From Paracentrotus lividus (lineage: Eukaryota; Echinodermata; Echinoidea; Camarodonta; Echinidae), in assembly GCA_940671915.1 (NCBI GenBank), contig CALNVZ010003426.1, positions 277,398 to 341,397 on the forward strand: 64,000 nucleotides of DNA. Reading direction: 5' to 3'. Position numbers and translations under genes: made by a program. Positions 1-13,324 of this stretch are shown piece by piece. Under the pieces are notes generated by a model. It ran no database searches. It had not been told where the DNA came from and saw nothing but the letters and a program-made list of their open reading frames with translations. How positions within the stretch are numbered: the first letter of the stretch is position 1; the number at the start of each line of letters is the position of its first letter.

Positions 1-252
1 TTAGTTACCTAAGATTACGCGATAAAATACTTACGTCATGCCCCCCCTCCGTAAACACAGGAACCCAAGGTACGCAATTAAAACTTAACGGTACAAGGTT
101 TGCCTGGGGGTGGGGGGATGGGACAAAAGTATGCGTAAAGAATTTATTATTATTATTATTTATTTTTTTTTTGCGTACCCTGGCCTGGGCACAAAAATAA
201 CATAAGGTCTGCCCCCACCCCACCCATTCCTCCAATTCTATATTTTAACACT

Positions 253-690
253 CTTTTGCTGTTCGAGCTATTGTATTATTTGGATGAAGAAAGAAATAAG
301 TTCAAATGGATGAAAATCACACTTGATTTGCACGCACTCAACTTCTCAAAGCAGCTCTCTCACTCGCTCTTGTTACTCAGCTCGCTCAGTCATTCAGTCA
401 ATTCACTTGTATGGAGGATCGCCAAATTCACGGAAATTTCTCTTTTGCTGTTCGAGCTATTATTTGGATGAAAATCGAAAGAAAGAAATTCAACTGGATG
501 AAAATCAACACAAATTAAACCATATATCTTGGCCTAATTCTTGATTTGCATGCATTCAACTTCACACGCCAAGGTAGCTCTCTCACTCGCTTACGTTCAG
601 TCACTCAGCTCGCTCAGTCATTCAGCTCAGTCAATTCACTTTCCAATACGATATGTGTGGAGGGACGCCGAACTCACGTAAATTTATATA
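253..690. repeat. Direct tandem duplication, about 190-220 bp unit
   Basis: Two diverged copies both begin CTTTTGCTGTTCGAGCTAT (253 and 442), share TTGGATGAA runs, and then share CTCTCTCACTCGCT and GCTCGCTCAGTCATTCAG. Copy 2 runs to about 690. Confidence 0.8.
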
Positions 691-1299
691 TTTTTTTTAA
701 TAATTAAAAAAAAACATAAACGTTAATAGGCCTACCAGATGGCTCTTTTTGCAAATTAAGATAGTTGATGAACATGACTTTACGATGGTTATTTTACGTG
801 TATTGCAGTTTTAAAGTCCATTTTTATGATGCGGACATGAGACAAAATCCATTCGAGAAACAAATCGTCTACAATCCTCTTTTTCACACAATCGACCTAA
901 AATAACTCAGTATATCGTATGTAAACTCGGCTCTGCGTGTAAACCGAAAATACACCGATGATATGGAAAGGACATTATGCTTACATGCAGGGCGAGGTTC
1001 TTGGGGCGAGAGTAATGAGGGAGGACTGTTGGGTACAGTACGTGTGAGTTCTGTGCGAGATGACGTCACGCGTTTGTCGTCTGTTTCGTTCGACGTCGAG
1101 CTTCAACACGCCAGTCAATGTGGATTTTTCGTCGAGGAAATCAACGATTGCCTGCACGTCCGACGTCGTGGCGGGCTGAAAATGCGACGTGACATCGACG
1201 GGCGGCCGACGCGACCCGAGTGCTGAAGCGGGGGCCTCGGCGAGGCGAATTCAGAGAGGAGATGCAGGTTCGTCGAACCTCCCGTGCAAAGTCTATGGA

Positions 1300-1873
1300 A
1301 GACCCCACACGACGTTTAACGGTATTATTATATAGATGAATTAATTATGCTTATCAACTTATGCATGAAATCATTCTTTTTGCTCTAATTGAAAAAATAA
1401 AGCTCTAAGAATGCTAATTTGGTGTATTATTATTCCTTAAAGCATTTCTAACGATTGCACTAAAGAAAAATTCTTGTATCGAAATTAATTTCTTATTAAT
1501 TTTATTGTTTTATGAATTTCTAATGTATTTCTATGTTTTTTCGACCTTTTGTTTTTCTTTGTTTTTTTCGCAAAAATTATTGAAGAACCATTTTGAAGCA
1601 TAATAATGCGAAAATAAATTGATTTCAGCCAATGAAAGTGAAAAATAATCATATCTTTATGAGTCGTTTTTGGTCCGACAGATATTTTTGAAAATCATGC
1701 AGCATCGTAACGGTATGACCGATTTTCGCAAAAACGGTTTCAAAAGATGCGCGAGACTTTAAAGTATAAAGTCAGCAAGCGGCACGATCAAAAAATTTTG
1801 CGCGGCGGAATGGTCGCGGAAAATGTCAAGGGGGGCCATGATGGCCCCCCCCCCAGTCTTTTGAGGGTTAAGT
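1300..1873. mobile_element. Remnant related to the TTAA element at 43473
   Basis: Shares the stretch TTTATGAATTTCT and a T-rich block ending in a C run, then CAGTCT and GAGGGTTAA at about 1849-1873. This parallels the right end of the element at 43473-44242. The left end was not found, so this copy is diverged or truncated. Confidence 0.5.
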
Positions 1874-2043
1874 GGAAATTTAGGTTCCATCCTTATCAGA
1901 GTGACGATTATCTTTACAGGTAAAATTGAAGACAATTCAAGGTGAAACATCATTTTCAAAGGTTCATAGTGCAGTTTAAAAGCCAATGAAACATTTATCT
2001 TCTTCTTCTAGGGTGTACTGCCATTTAAAGTATGACACATTAC

Positions 2044-2163
2044 CTGCTTAGGAGCTACTGGATTGTGCGTAACAGAGTCATCCTTGACATCCACATAGCC
2101 ATACTTATGGAGTATTGAATCTCTGACCTTCTTTTCATCATGATGTACCTTCCTCGTGGCCCA
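2044..2163 (-). CDS. CUEDC2: CUEDC2 exon 6
   Basis: Encodes WATRKVHHDEKKVRDSILHK followed by YGYVDVKDDSVTHNPVAPKQ. This matches the human segment around LKSFILQKYMMVD and RPMAPKEAPKK. It ends in phase 0 with donor GTAATG. It is separated from exon 5 by 12.8 kb. At least one further coding exon is expected to the left. Confidence 0.88.
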
Positions 2164-5100
2164 CTGAAAGAAATTTGAGAAAAAAAAGCACTAGTGTGAA
2201 AACTGCTTTCCAACCTTTTTTTTTTTTTTTTTTTTTTTAGGTTTGTGATTATATTACATTGGCTGAGGGCAAAAGTTATATAGTTTTATATGTACATACA
2301 TGTAGATACATATAATATAATGGCCAAGTGTCATGAACTTGACACATAATTACTGTATAAGCCAATATTTTCGCGAAATTGGACTAGTTGGGGAAATTCG
2401 CGAGAGCAAAATTTCGCGATTTTGGTGATGATTTCATTACTATATATAGCCTTGTATTGAAGTGAAAATTTTCGCAAAGACCAACTCGCGAAATTCGCGA
2501 AAATAAAGTCACCGCGAAAATAACCACTTATACAGTATGTGGTGCTGTAACGCTTTTAGCTTTTTTTCGATAGGAATTTGTGAATTCTCCCAAAATAAGA
2601 AAGTTTATAACAAGTTTCAATGTCATTGTGAAGTTCAGTTGATGTGCTAGCTCCCTGTGAAATTTCATTGTTCTTGGTATTATTTTTGGAGACTGACAAT
2701 GGTTTATGTACGGGACAGTAGGGGTGGTGCCAGTAGCAGCTGCTCCTGTACAAAGTCAATGGGAAATTTGAGATTTTGGGCTGATTTGGAGAAACTTTCA
2801 ATTTCTCTGCTAAATTTCAGCTAATAAGTTCCAATTTGGTACCCGATAAACTGCTTTGTATCATCATATAACTGAAAAATAGGCTTTATCTTGCAATGAA
2901 ATCCGACAACAGCCAAAATTGACCAGTAACAGTCCAAATATTATAAACAAGAGATTGAAAGGCAATAGTGGTGTTCACAGCCTTTAGTAATTTATTTTCA
3001 TCAATTGGAAAGTACATCAGGGTGCCAATAAATCTTGGTTATAATTTTCAGGAGTACTATCTAAATTATGTAAAATAAGTCTCAAAAATGTAATCCATAG
3101 GGAATTTAACAATGTCCTTTACCATTTTTCAGTCCTCTCTCCTGCTCTCTATTTCTTTTTCTTATTAATTGGCTGTGAACAGTGAAGAATTAATGATTAA
3201 AACTCTGCTATTAAAATACAACACCAGAAAGAAAGGAATTTCAGGCTAAGCTAGTGCTCTGGTAATCGGAAGCAGAAGGCTGCCCCTTCAAAAGTATTAT
3301 TGTCGCTAATGGTTGTAAGCGTCCATTGGTAATGTAAAATTCCACAATGATACATAGCACAATAATGGATATGATATAAAATACATCTTGAAGATGCCAA
3401 AGCACAATAGACTATGTTCCATACATCTGGTACTAGTGAAAGTGAAATGAGAACTTTCCGTATAATAATGATAATAAATAACACTGTATATTAATTGGTA
3501 GCTCTGTTTATATAGCGGAAGGCTGCTGCTTTCACAGTGCGATTGTCGCTAATGGTTGTAAACGTCCATTGGTAATGTAAAATTCCACAATGACACATAG
3601 CACAATAAATGGGTAGCACGATATGATAAATACATAAACAAGATACCACAGTACAGTAGGCTGTGTAAAAATGTAAAATTTCACAATGTAAAATGTAAAA
3701 TTCCACATAGTACAATAATAAATATGATATAAAATACATTAGGGAGATACCAAAGTACAGTAGACTGTGTTCCATATCTCATAGTCACAGTGAAATGTAA
3801 TTAATGAACTTTGCGTCTATGATCTAAAACATCTTTTTTACTAGTGAATACGTATCTACATCCAGGGTGGTTGCATCGTCCAAGACCCTTCTCGATGAAA
3901 AGTGGCATATGTTGACATGGTAGGGAAGGGTGAAGAAGCGCTTCCTTATAGGTCAGGAAATGGTCAGGATTCTCTGGACTCGGTGAAGGGGAAGGGAAAT
4001 TATGTAAACAATGAAGGAGTTCAGGAGGGGCAGTGGGTGGATGTGCATTGCAGTGTTGGCAGGTATTACGTGTAGCTGGACATTTTGAGAAGATAACTGC
4101 ACCAATTCTTCTATCCATATGTTGTGCTGTAAACATGAAGTCATCATATACATGAGATTCTTTGAGTCTTAGTGCAGATCCAGTAACTTTTGATTTGATT
4201 GTAGTGTAATCTTCTCCATATGGTGCAGGTGGGCCTCCACTTGGCCCGCACTGAACGCTAACACGATTCCCTCCAAAATTAAGTTCCTTCCAATAAAGGT
4301 CGCGTACCAGTTGCATGGCCTTATCAAAAACTCTGTTCTCCTTGACTAAGCGTTCATCATCAGAGAGTCCAGGTTGGTAGTGGGGGGGTTTTTTCTCACC
4401 TTCAAGAGTGGATGGGAGGTGAACTCCCACGAGGGATGTGGTGCAAGGAGCCCATAGGTGTTCTATCGGGTTTAGTGCAGATTCCGCCGGGCAGTAAGAG
4501 GTCACTATAAGACCATCTAGATTACAGTCCCTGAAGAAACGTCCATAGAACAACTCATTCACCTGGTGATTGACATTGAAATCCGGTCCACCATCAACCA
4601 AAAGGGTAACAAAAGGCTTGTTGGGCACACGCTGCACTAATTGAGATAGATCATTCATATGCGCCGCAATGTTCATAGTTGAGTTTGGACTTCTAAGAAC
4701 AATGTGTGCTTTTGAAGTTGTTGGGAGTCTGTGGAGGAACATAAGATAAAAAAATAATAAAATCTTGAAACATACATAAAATTGTACAGGGTTATCTTGG
4801 GTGCAACAATAGCAATCAGATGGTTTTTCACAATAGGCTATGTAAACACAGCTTTTGTGAAAAAAACAGTGGGCTGATAAATTTTGTGGGTGGTATCTCA
4901 CTTCGCAAGACGTCTCCGAGACATGTTCACAACATCTCCACTATTCATCACGAGTCGCGGAAACTATTTTGAGACAGTTTGTCGAAACTGCTTTGTCTCA
5001 GTTTTTGAAAACTGTTGTGGAGTCATCACGGAGAAGTATTCGTTGCGTAGACGTCTCCACGATGTGAGATACCACCCTAAGCATGCAAGGTAAACATGGA

Positions 5101-8100
5101 ATGTCATTCATGTACATGTACAAATCAAAAAGACTCCTAATATTGCTTTTCCCCCAACTGACTTCCTGAGGCTCTATTGATTTTCGTTTAAAAAAAAGCA
5201 CTTTAACAATTCCCCATAGACAACGTAGCTGACTATGGGACATCCTGTGGCTGTGATTTTTTTTGGTGAACGAAGTGCACAAAGAGTTAATACCTAGTAA
5301 AATGTATTTTACATAAAACAGCAAATCATAAACTTACATGTAGTGTTCCCTTCCAAGTAGATCTGTAGTTGTTCCCTCCTTTGGTTGCAGTGACAAATAT
5401 CCACTATAGGGGTGAGTAGATATCCTGGTGTCGGGAAATCATGGTCGTACTGGTTCGGCTTGTCATCAACAGGGAAAATCCTGAAAAGAACAACATTATT
5501 CTGGTCAAAATTGTTTGCATTCCGTAACAGTAGTCAATAGGATGAGTAGGCCTTCAAATATTGGTTCATATTGTCATTTTCTTTTTGAAACCCAAATGCC
5601 TATTTAAAGGAATTACTAAACCGTGAATAGCCTAATTGCGCAATAAATGGTGTTATTTTAAAAGTAGTATCAGCCTTTTTCACAAATTGCGAAAACTAAT
5701 GCAACTTGGCATACAATGTAACTGTAGAATATGATCGACCTATACTGTCTATTCAATCTTACTGTCATAGGTTGCCTAGATCAGTAATACGAAACAAAAA
5801 TCTGACTACCAATCTTGACCAGCTCTCCATCAACATCGTTGATATTACAGCGCGTGCGGCACGACCGCACACAGGAATATACACACGGCGCATCAGCGTG
5901 CATTATTCTCTGCGCTAACGGTCAGCGGTTCGCACCGTACGGTATATTTTTCGAGGTTCGAAAAAATAGGAATGAATTTTGATAATCGCAATATAATGTC
6001 AAACATACACATTTGAGCTTAATCATGTTGTGGGAAGATATAGTCATTGGTATACTACTATATCCTCTCAAAAACTAGAAATTTAATATTTTTGCCTGCA
6101 AAAGGCTGACACTACCTTTAAAGAAGAAAGAATAATCAAAGTGATTTTTAATGACTTCATACACCTTGGAAATTATGAATTTGGTGGGTGAAAAAAAGTA
6201 GCTACAAAACTTTTTTTGAGGGATTTTATTGTTATTTGTAATGGAGAAACCAGCAGGATCAGCACAATCAAAACTACCTTTGCAACATACCTATTTACTG
6301 TAAGTCTACGATCCACAGCTGGTGTCTTGTCACCGACCTTGACTTTGTTTTTGTTGGACGTAGTCCTTGAAGTGTGAAGACATTTCTTTCGCATACCTAA
6401 CTTGACACGAGTAGTAATGGCTGTTTGGTTGGAAATCCCTCGCCGAGTTGTCTTTCGATGGGACTCTTGCGTGAATGAGATCGTCATATTTACCCGCAGC
6501 TTTAAAAGCTTTGTTGGGTGGTGACATCCAATGGGAGATACATGTAGTGCTACGGGCTGTTGGTGATAAATACCAGTGAGAATATTAAAAATAAACAAGA
6601 AACGTAAATTGAGGCAAAGTGCACTGCATAAGAATATGAGATGCTTGACATGATTCTCTGTTCAAAAGAAAGGATAAATAGTCGGGTATAAAGGCAACAT
6701 AATACAAAGAGTGTTTAAAAAAAATAAAACATTTCAAATTTAGTCAACCCTTTAATTCAATTCAAGCGGCCCTTTAATTCAATAATGAATAACAACCGTT
6801 TATTTTTTATGAATAACACCCCTATTCTAGTATTATGAATAGAGACCCTTTAATTTGACTATGAAGAGAAACCCTCTTCTAGCATTATGAATACTGACTC
6901 TTTAATTTGATTATGAATAGCGACCCTCTTCTAGCATTATGAATAGTGACCCTTTAATTTAATTATGAATAGCGACCTCTCCTAGCATTATGAATAGCGA
7001 CTCTTTACTTTGAATATGAATAGCAACCCACTTCTAGCATTATGAATAGAGACCCTTTAATTTAATTATGAATAGCGACACTCTTCTAGCATTATGAATA
7101 GCGACTGTTTAATTTGATTATGAAAAGCCACCCTCTTCTAGTATTATGAATAGCGACCCTTTAATTTAATCATGAATAGCGACCACTCCTAGCATTATGA
7201 ATAGCGGCCCTTTAATTCATTAATGAATAACGACCGTTTATTTTTATCATGAATAGCAACCCTATTCTAGTATTATGAATAGAGACCCTTTAATTTGACT
7301 ATGAAGAGAAACCCTCTTCTAGCATTATGAATAGAGACCCTTTAATTTGATTATGAATGGAGACCCTCTTCTAGCATTATGAATAGAGACCCTTTAATTT
7401 GATTTTGAATACTGACCCTCTAATTTGATTATGAATAGAGACCGTCTTCTAGTATTATGAATAGCGACTGTTTAATTTGATTATGAAAAGCCACCCTCTT
7501 CTAGCATTATGAATAGCGACCCTTAAATTTGATTATGAAAAGTGACCCTTCGATTTGATTTTGAACAGCAACCTGTCCTAGTATTATGAATAGCAACCCT
7601 TTAATTTAATTATGAATAGCGACCTCTCCTTATCATTATGAATAGCAACCCTTTAACTTGATTATGAATAGCGACCTCCCCTTATCATTATGAATAGCGA
7701 TCTCTCCTTATCATTATGAATAGCGACACTTTAATTTGATTATGAATTTAGCAACCCTATTCTAGTATTATAAATATCAACCCTTTAATTTGATTGTGAA
7801 TACTGACCCTTCAATTTGATTATGAAAAGTGACCCTTTAATTTCATTATTAACAGCGACCCTTTTCTAGCATTATGAATAGTGACCCTTTAATTTGATTA
7901 TGAAAACCCACCCTTCAATTTGATTTTGAACAGCATCCTCTCCTAGTAATAAGAATAGCGACCCTTTAATTTGATTATGAATAGCGAACTCTCCTTATCA
8001 TTATGAATAGTGACCCTCTTCTAGCATTATGAATAGAGACCCTCTAATTTGATTATAAAAAGCGACCCTATTCTAGTATTATGAATAGCGATCATTTTAT

Positions 8101-11100
8101 TTGATTGTGAATACTGACCCTTCAATTTGATTATGAAAAGTGACCCTTTAATTTCATTATTAACAGCGACCCTTTTCTAGCATTATGAATAGCGACCCTT
8201 TAATTTGATTATGAAAACCCACCCTTCAATTTGATTTTGAACAGCATCCTCTCCTAGTAATAAAAATAGCGACCCTTTAATTTGATTATGAATAGCGAAC
8301 TCTCCTTATCATTATGAATAGTGACCCTCTTCTAGCATTATGAATAGAGACCCTCTAATTTGATTATAAAAAGCGACCCTATTCTAGTATTATGAATAGC
8401 GATCATTTTATTTGATTATGAATACTGACCTGAAAACCAACCCTTCAATTTGATTTAGAACAGCAACCTCTCCTATCATTATGAATAGTGACCCTTTAAT
8501 TTAATTATGAGTAGCGACCTCTCCTAACATCATGAATAAGGACCCTTTAATTTGATTATGAATAGCACCTTATTCTAGCATTGTGAATAGCGACCCCATT
8601 TATGAATAGTGGTCCTTTTGAATAGTGATATTGCCCCTGGACACCAACATGATTTTCACCAAAATGGGACCAAACGGTAATATGAGGTATGATACTAGTA
8701 GTAGACAAATTATAGAAAACCATGTGATTAGTAGACCAAATTTGGTAGTTGACAGTAGACCAATTGGAGGTGGACCACTTGGCTAGAGGTAGGAGACAAG
8801 TTCACATGTGTATATAGTGGATATACAGATGCAATGGTCAGTTTACCAAACGGATATAAAGGACAAAATGGTTGTAGACGTACGGTAATAGGTACATTGT
8901 AGTAGACCAGACGAAATGCCGACGAAATGGTTACTAGACAAAAGATATAAAAATACGAACTATGAAGGTGCTTTGTTCCTTTTATTTTTTTTATTTTTTC
9001 TGGTTTATTTTTAACTGCGCAATTTCTATTGTTGACGTCACAATGGATTCATTCTTGAAGGCTGTCGTTCTTGTGTTTGTGTAGTGATCCCTAGTCCTGC
9101 TAGGTAGTCGCGCGACCATCCTGTATTTTCATATCAACACTCATACAAAACACCATGCAAATCCATGCATGTACCGTACGCACAGTACTATTTTAGCACA
9201 TCATCAGCATGATCGACTCTCAGCATGGTTTTTGGTTTTGGCATGGATGTCGATACTCCATGGTTTTGGGAAGTGGATTTGAGATGGAAAGAGAAATGGT
9301 AGGAAGGTCGAGTCAATAGAGAAAGTTTTTAAGGGTTGTTTTACGATCAGGGTACACCATTTTGTCTCACTGGACCAAAAAAAAAGTTGTTTTGTTTTCC
9401 GTCAACTTTTGTGTATGTGTTCTAGACAAGTAAAATGATATTGCTTTTAAATTTGGAGGCATGAGGTCACCAACTTATTTTTCTATACGGGTTCAAATTT
9501 TTCATTCCACGTAAAGTCAGTTGCTTCATTTTTCGGAGAGGACGTTTTTGACAGAACGTGATTTGACAACATTGTAACGTGAGCTGTCTGAAAAAAAATG
9601 GATGTTGGTAAAGTAAACATTATAAGTTTGTGGCATATATACAAGTGTTCTTACAGACCAAACTTTGTTCATCATAGTGATGTCTAACTATGCGTAAAAC
9701 CACCGAATTCGGAGAGGACATTTTTTGACAGAATTGGCACCCCATTTTTGGTTAATGGTCACCAAAAATCCAATTAACCGTAGCTTCTGGGGCTTTCAGT
9801 TTTTAAACAATCGCATTTCAGTAGTCAATTCTGATTGGAAAAACAAGCCTAATGATTGGTAATAATCAAGATGCGCAGGCCCAAAATCAGAAAAAATAAA
9901 ATGAGACAGTAATTTTGCCCTAAAATGCCATATAATGGTCAATATTTGGAAGTAAATGTGTATTTCAATAATTTATTTTTCTTTTGGAGGTTGCTGTAAC
10001 AGTGCCCAATAGCTTGCCATCGTAGATTTGATATTACGCTACCTCTATTTCTTTTTATGGTGCACAGAAGGCCATTTTTTGACGGTGTACCCTGATCGTA
10101 AAACAACCCTTAAAGACCATAGCTTCAGTTGTTCGTTTAACTGTAAACTTTTCCCTCACAGATCCCAAAAGACAACATTATTCAAACAATTCACTGGGTA
10201 GGGTGAAATCCCACGAAACTACAGCTCCATGAGAACACCCACGTCAGTGACGGATACAGGATGGGGGGGGGGGGGGGGGGGGCACTGAAATTGTCGGATT
10301 TTAACATGTAGACCTATACCCAGTTGTTGTACATGTCCGGACGGGTTGGATGTTCGGACACTCAATTTCCACCAATCATTTGAAAGGATTTAAAAGCAAT
10401 GTTTTTTAAGTTTATTTGCACAAAATGTCAGAAAATATTGTGGAGAACAAAAAAATGATGATGAGAATTATTCTAAATATATTTTTGGCTTAATCCTTAC
10501 ATGAAAAACCAGGGGGCATTTCATGAAAGGACTTGTCAGATGTTTTATCCGACAGATTTGCTCTCAGCCAATCAGATGCAATCATTTCAGTAGCTTATAA
10601 CAGTTTGTCGGATAAAACGTCCGACAAGTCCTTTGATGAAACGCCCTCCAGGCTTCATTTTTGTTAAGTGTCGGGAGAACCAACCCCCATCCTACGGTGA
10701 ATGAGCGGTTTTAACATTATAGGGGGCGCGTCCCCTGCGCCCCCGCCTGGATCCGCCACTGCACGTGGTAATCCTTGGTTAACTACAATAACAACCAACA
10801 CATCGTTCCCCAAACACATTCTAGTATCGTGGAGCACGTTGCATTCCTGGAATATGGGAAACCCCGCCGTGTGTTTTGAAGGCATGGGGTGGGGAGCATC
10901 GTGTGCAAGATAGAGAGAGAAAGAATGAAAGAGAAAGATATTGAATTCGTTCGTATTCGTCAGAAATAAATCAGTGAGTAATTATTTTTTTGTCAATTCT
11001 CCTGTTTCATATCTTCCTCACAGCGATTATTTCCGGTTCATTCATTTTTTTTCTGTTATTACCATGTCTTTAGCGTTCTGTACCCCTCCCTATCTCTCTT

Positions 11101-13293
11101 CCTTCTCTCTCTCTCTCCCTCTCTCTCTCTCTCCCTTCCCCCCCCCCCCCCCCTCCCCCCCCACCCCCCCACCATCTTTCTTACTCCCATATATTTCGTT
11201 CTCCCTTTCTTCCATTTATCCATCTCTCTATACACTCCCTTTTTTTTTTTTTTCCTCTTTTTCTTCTCTTTACTGTCTTTCTCCTTCTCACTGCTTCTGT
11301 TCCTCCCCCCCCCCCCCCAACCGCAGATCACTATAATTTTTAGTTCGAATTTAGTTTTCTGGTTTTTTTACGCATAGGGACTACCCTGCATGTTTGTTTT
11401 CTGTAGTAGTCGATATCATTTACTGTCGATATATCTTTAGGCCTATTTCTAAACTCTGTCTTTCTACAGTTGATCTTATTTTATTTTAGGAATAGTGTAA
11501 TTTTCTGCATTTTCAATTTATTAAATTATCTTGGCATCTCAAAATGTCTTTATTTCTAGACTTGTTTTCATTTCTAAAATTGTCGTTCATTCTAAAATTG
11601 TACCTCTATAATATATCTTAGGTTGATTTCATTTCCAAATTGATCGGACATGATAGCTCAATCGGTTGGAGCGCCCGTGAAAAGGTAGCCCCCCTTGCTT
11701 TCATGAACGGGAGGTCGTGAGTTCGAAACCCGGCCGAGTCATACCAAAGACTTACAAAAATGGTACCTAAAAGTTGCCTTTAAACAAGGAGCTTTGGGGG
11801 TAATAATAACATCATGGAGGGCCCGCTGGGAGAACAGTTGTCAGAACTGAAGTGGCTACCCTGGGGTAAATAAAACGATATTATTATTATTATTATTATT
11901 ATTTCTCATGTTTAATTTCTTAATTCCCTTAATGATATTCGATATTATTTCCGAGTTTCAATGTCATTGTAGCTTTTTTTTTTTTTTTTTTTTGGGGGGG
12001 GGGGGGGGCTTAGATTCGACGATGATGTGCGGTACGCATAGAGTGCAGTGCGAACGATATAATTTACTTCTTTTTACAATTTGTTTGTGTACTTTTAGCT
12101 TATGAAATTATCTTTTCCTTTTCAAGTTTTGAATATATGGGTGTAACTTAAGCATCAGAATTGTGTTTTGATATAATTAAGAAAACATGAAAAGATTAAT
12201 ACTACAAATATTTTTCTGTACATTTAATACAAATAGTTATCAATTATTAAATGCAATTTAATATTGCCTACTAGTCTGTACGATTTATTTTAAAATTTGT
12301 CTCAGATTAGATATAAATTCCTTTCTTCTCCGTTTCATTGTGTTATTGTTATTTTCCAGAATTTCGGGTAAAGGTATATTTTAGCATCGCTATTTATAAT
12401 AATCATGTAAAATATCGAACTTTCTCGCTCTCTCCTTCTTTCCTTGTCTCGCATCTGTTTTCTCCAAATGATATTTTAAATGTGAATTTATTGTGTTCAG
12501 TCTTTAATAATGTGCCTCTTTTGAGCTGCCATATGGATTTTTGACGAAATAAATACCAATCCTATAATTATTATTCCATTCTATTCGATTCAAATTCATG
12601 TTGAGGAAAAGAAATAATGAGATTTATCGATATCGAAGCTCTAGATATCATTGTTTTTTGATAATCAATCTCGATGTCGAACTCTAAATATCAGGGGCCG
12701 CGGAGCTCCCACTTTTTTTCAACAACCGTGTACAAAAACGCAAAAATGACCATAGATTTGTGAATTTTAACCTGTTCAACCCCCCACTTTCAGCTCAGCC
12801 CTTCTACTTTCAAAAAAAGCTCCGCGGCCCATGAATATGATGATTTGATCTTGACTTCATGAAATAAAAAAGAGACGAGACAATCCCATCGACTCGAGTA
12901 GGCATAGTCTACTGTTTCCATCTAATTTACTTGTTTTCAACTTATGTAATCATTCTAGTCTTTATTCATCAGCTTGTCTTCGCATCCTGCAATTTCAAGT
13001 CATCCTCTTGTTTGATAAAAAAAAATGTTTAGCTGCTGCCTCTATTTCACTATGACCCTAGGAGAACATGTGGGTCACATATCCATTTACAAAGAGGGGC
13101 CCCCGCTGCGTCATCAGTGAAGATTATGAGTCACAAAATGGTAGTCTCAAATTTCAGGGAATTTACGTCTATAAAAATAAGAACACGGCTTTATTGTTCT
13201 CAATTTATTTTCAAAAGATTGTAGGCCTACATGTACCATCAAATTCTAATCCTCCGTGAAATAATGGTTTTGCTTGATAATGTTCAAATACAA

Positions 13294-13324
<31 letters not shown>

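Larger units (their letters stand above)
1..2043. other. No gene seen; repeats and a CpG-rich stretch
   Basis: Left end of the window, probably within the last CUEDC2 intron. It contains a direct duplication (253-690), a CpG-rich stretch at about 1030-1300 with a TGACGTCA palindrome at 1060-1067, and a remnant of a TTAA-type element (about 1300-1873). No CUEDC2 C-terminal exon was recognised. Confidence 0.6.

Noticed and set aside
1030-1300. CpG-rich stretch considered as a first exon or promoter
   Set aside because: No open frame with family similarity on either strand, and no matching downstream exon seen.
4729-4901. N-terminal extension of the transposase exon frame
   Set aside because: Lies upstream of a good acceptor (CCTCCACAG) and the residues do not look like the family; it is an intron that happens to lack a stop.
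6740-8625. Regular repeats considered as a CRISPR array
   Set aside because: Units are contiguous related monomers without unique spacers, in a eukaryotic genome; it is a minisatellite.
11645-11745. A functional tRNA gene
   Set aside because: A and B boxes are present but the arms do not fold to a full tRNA, and a SINE body and tail follow; a second copy exists at 48664-49017.
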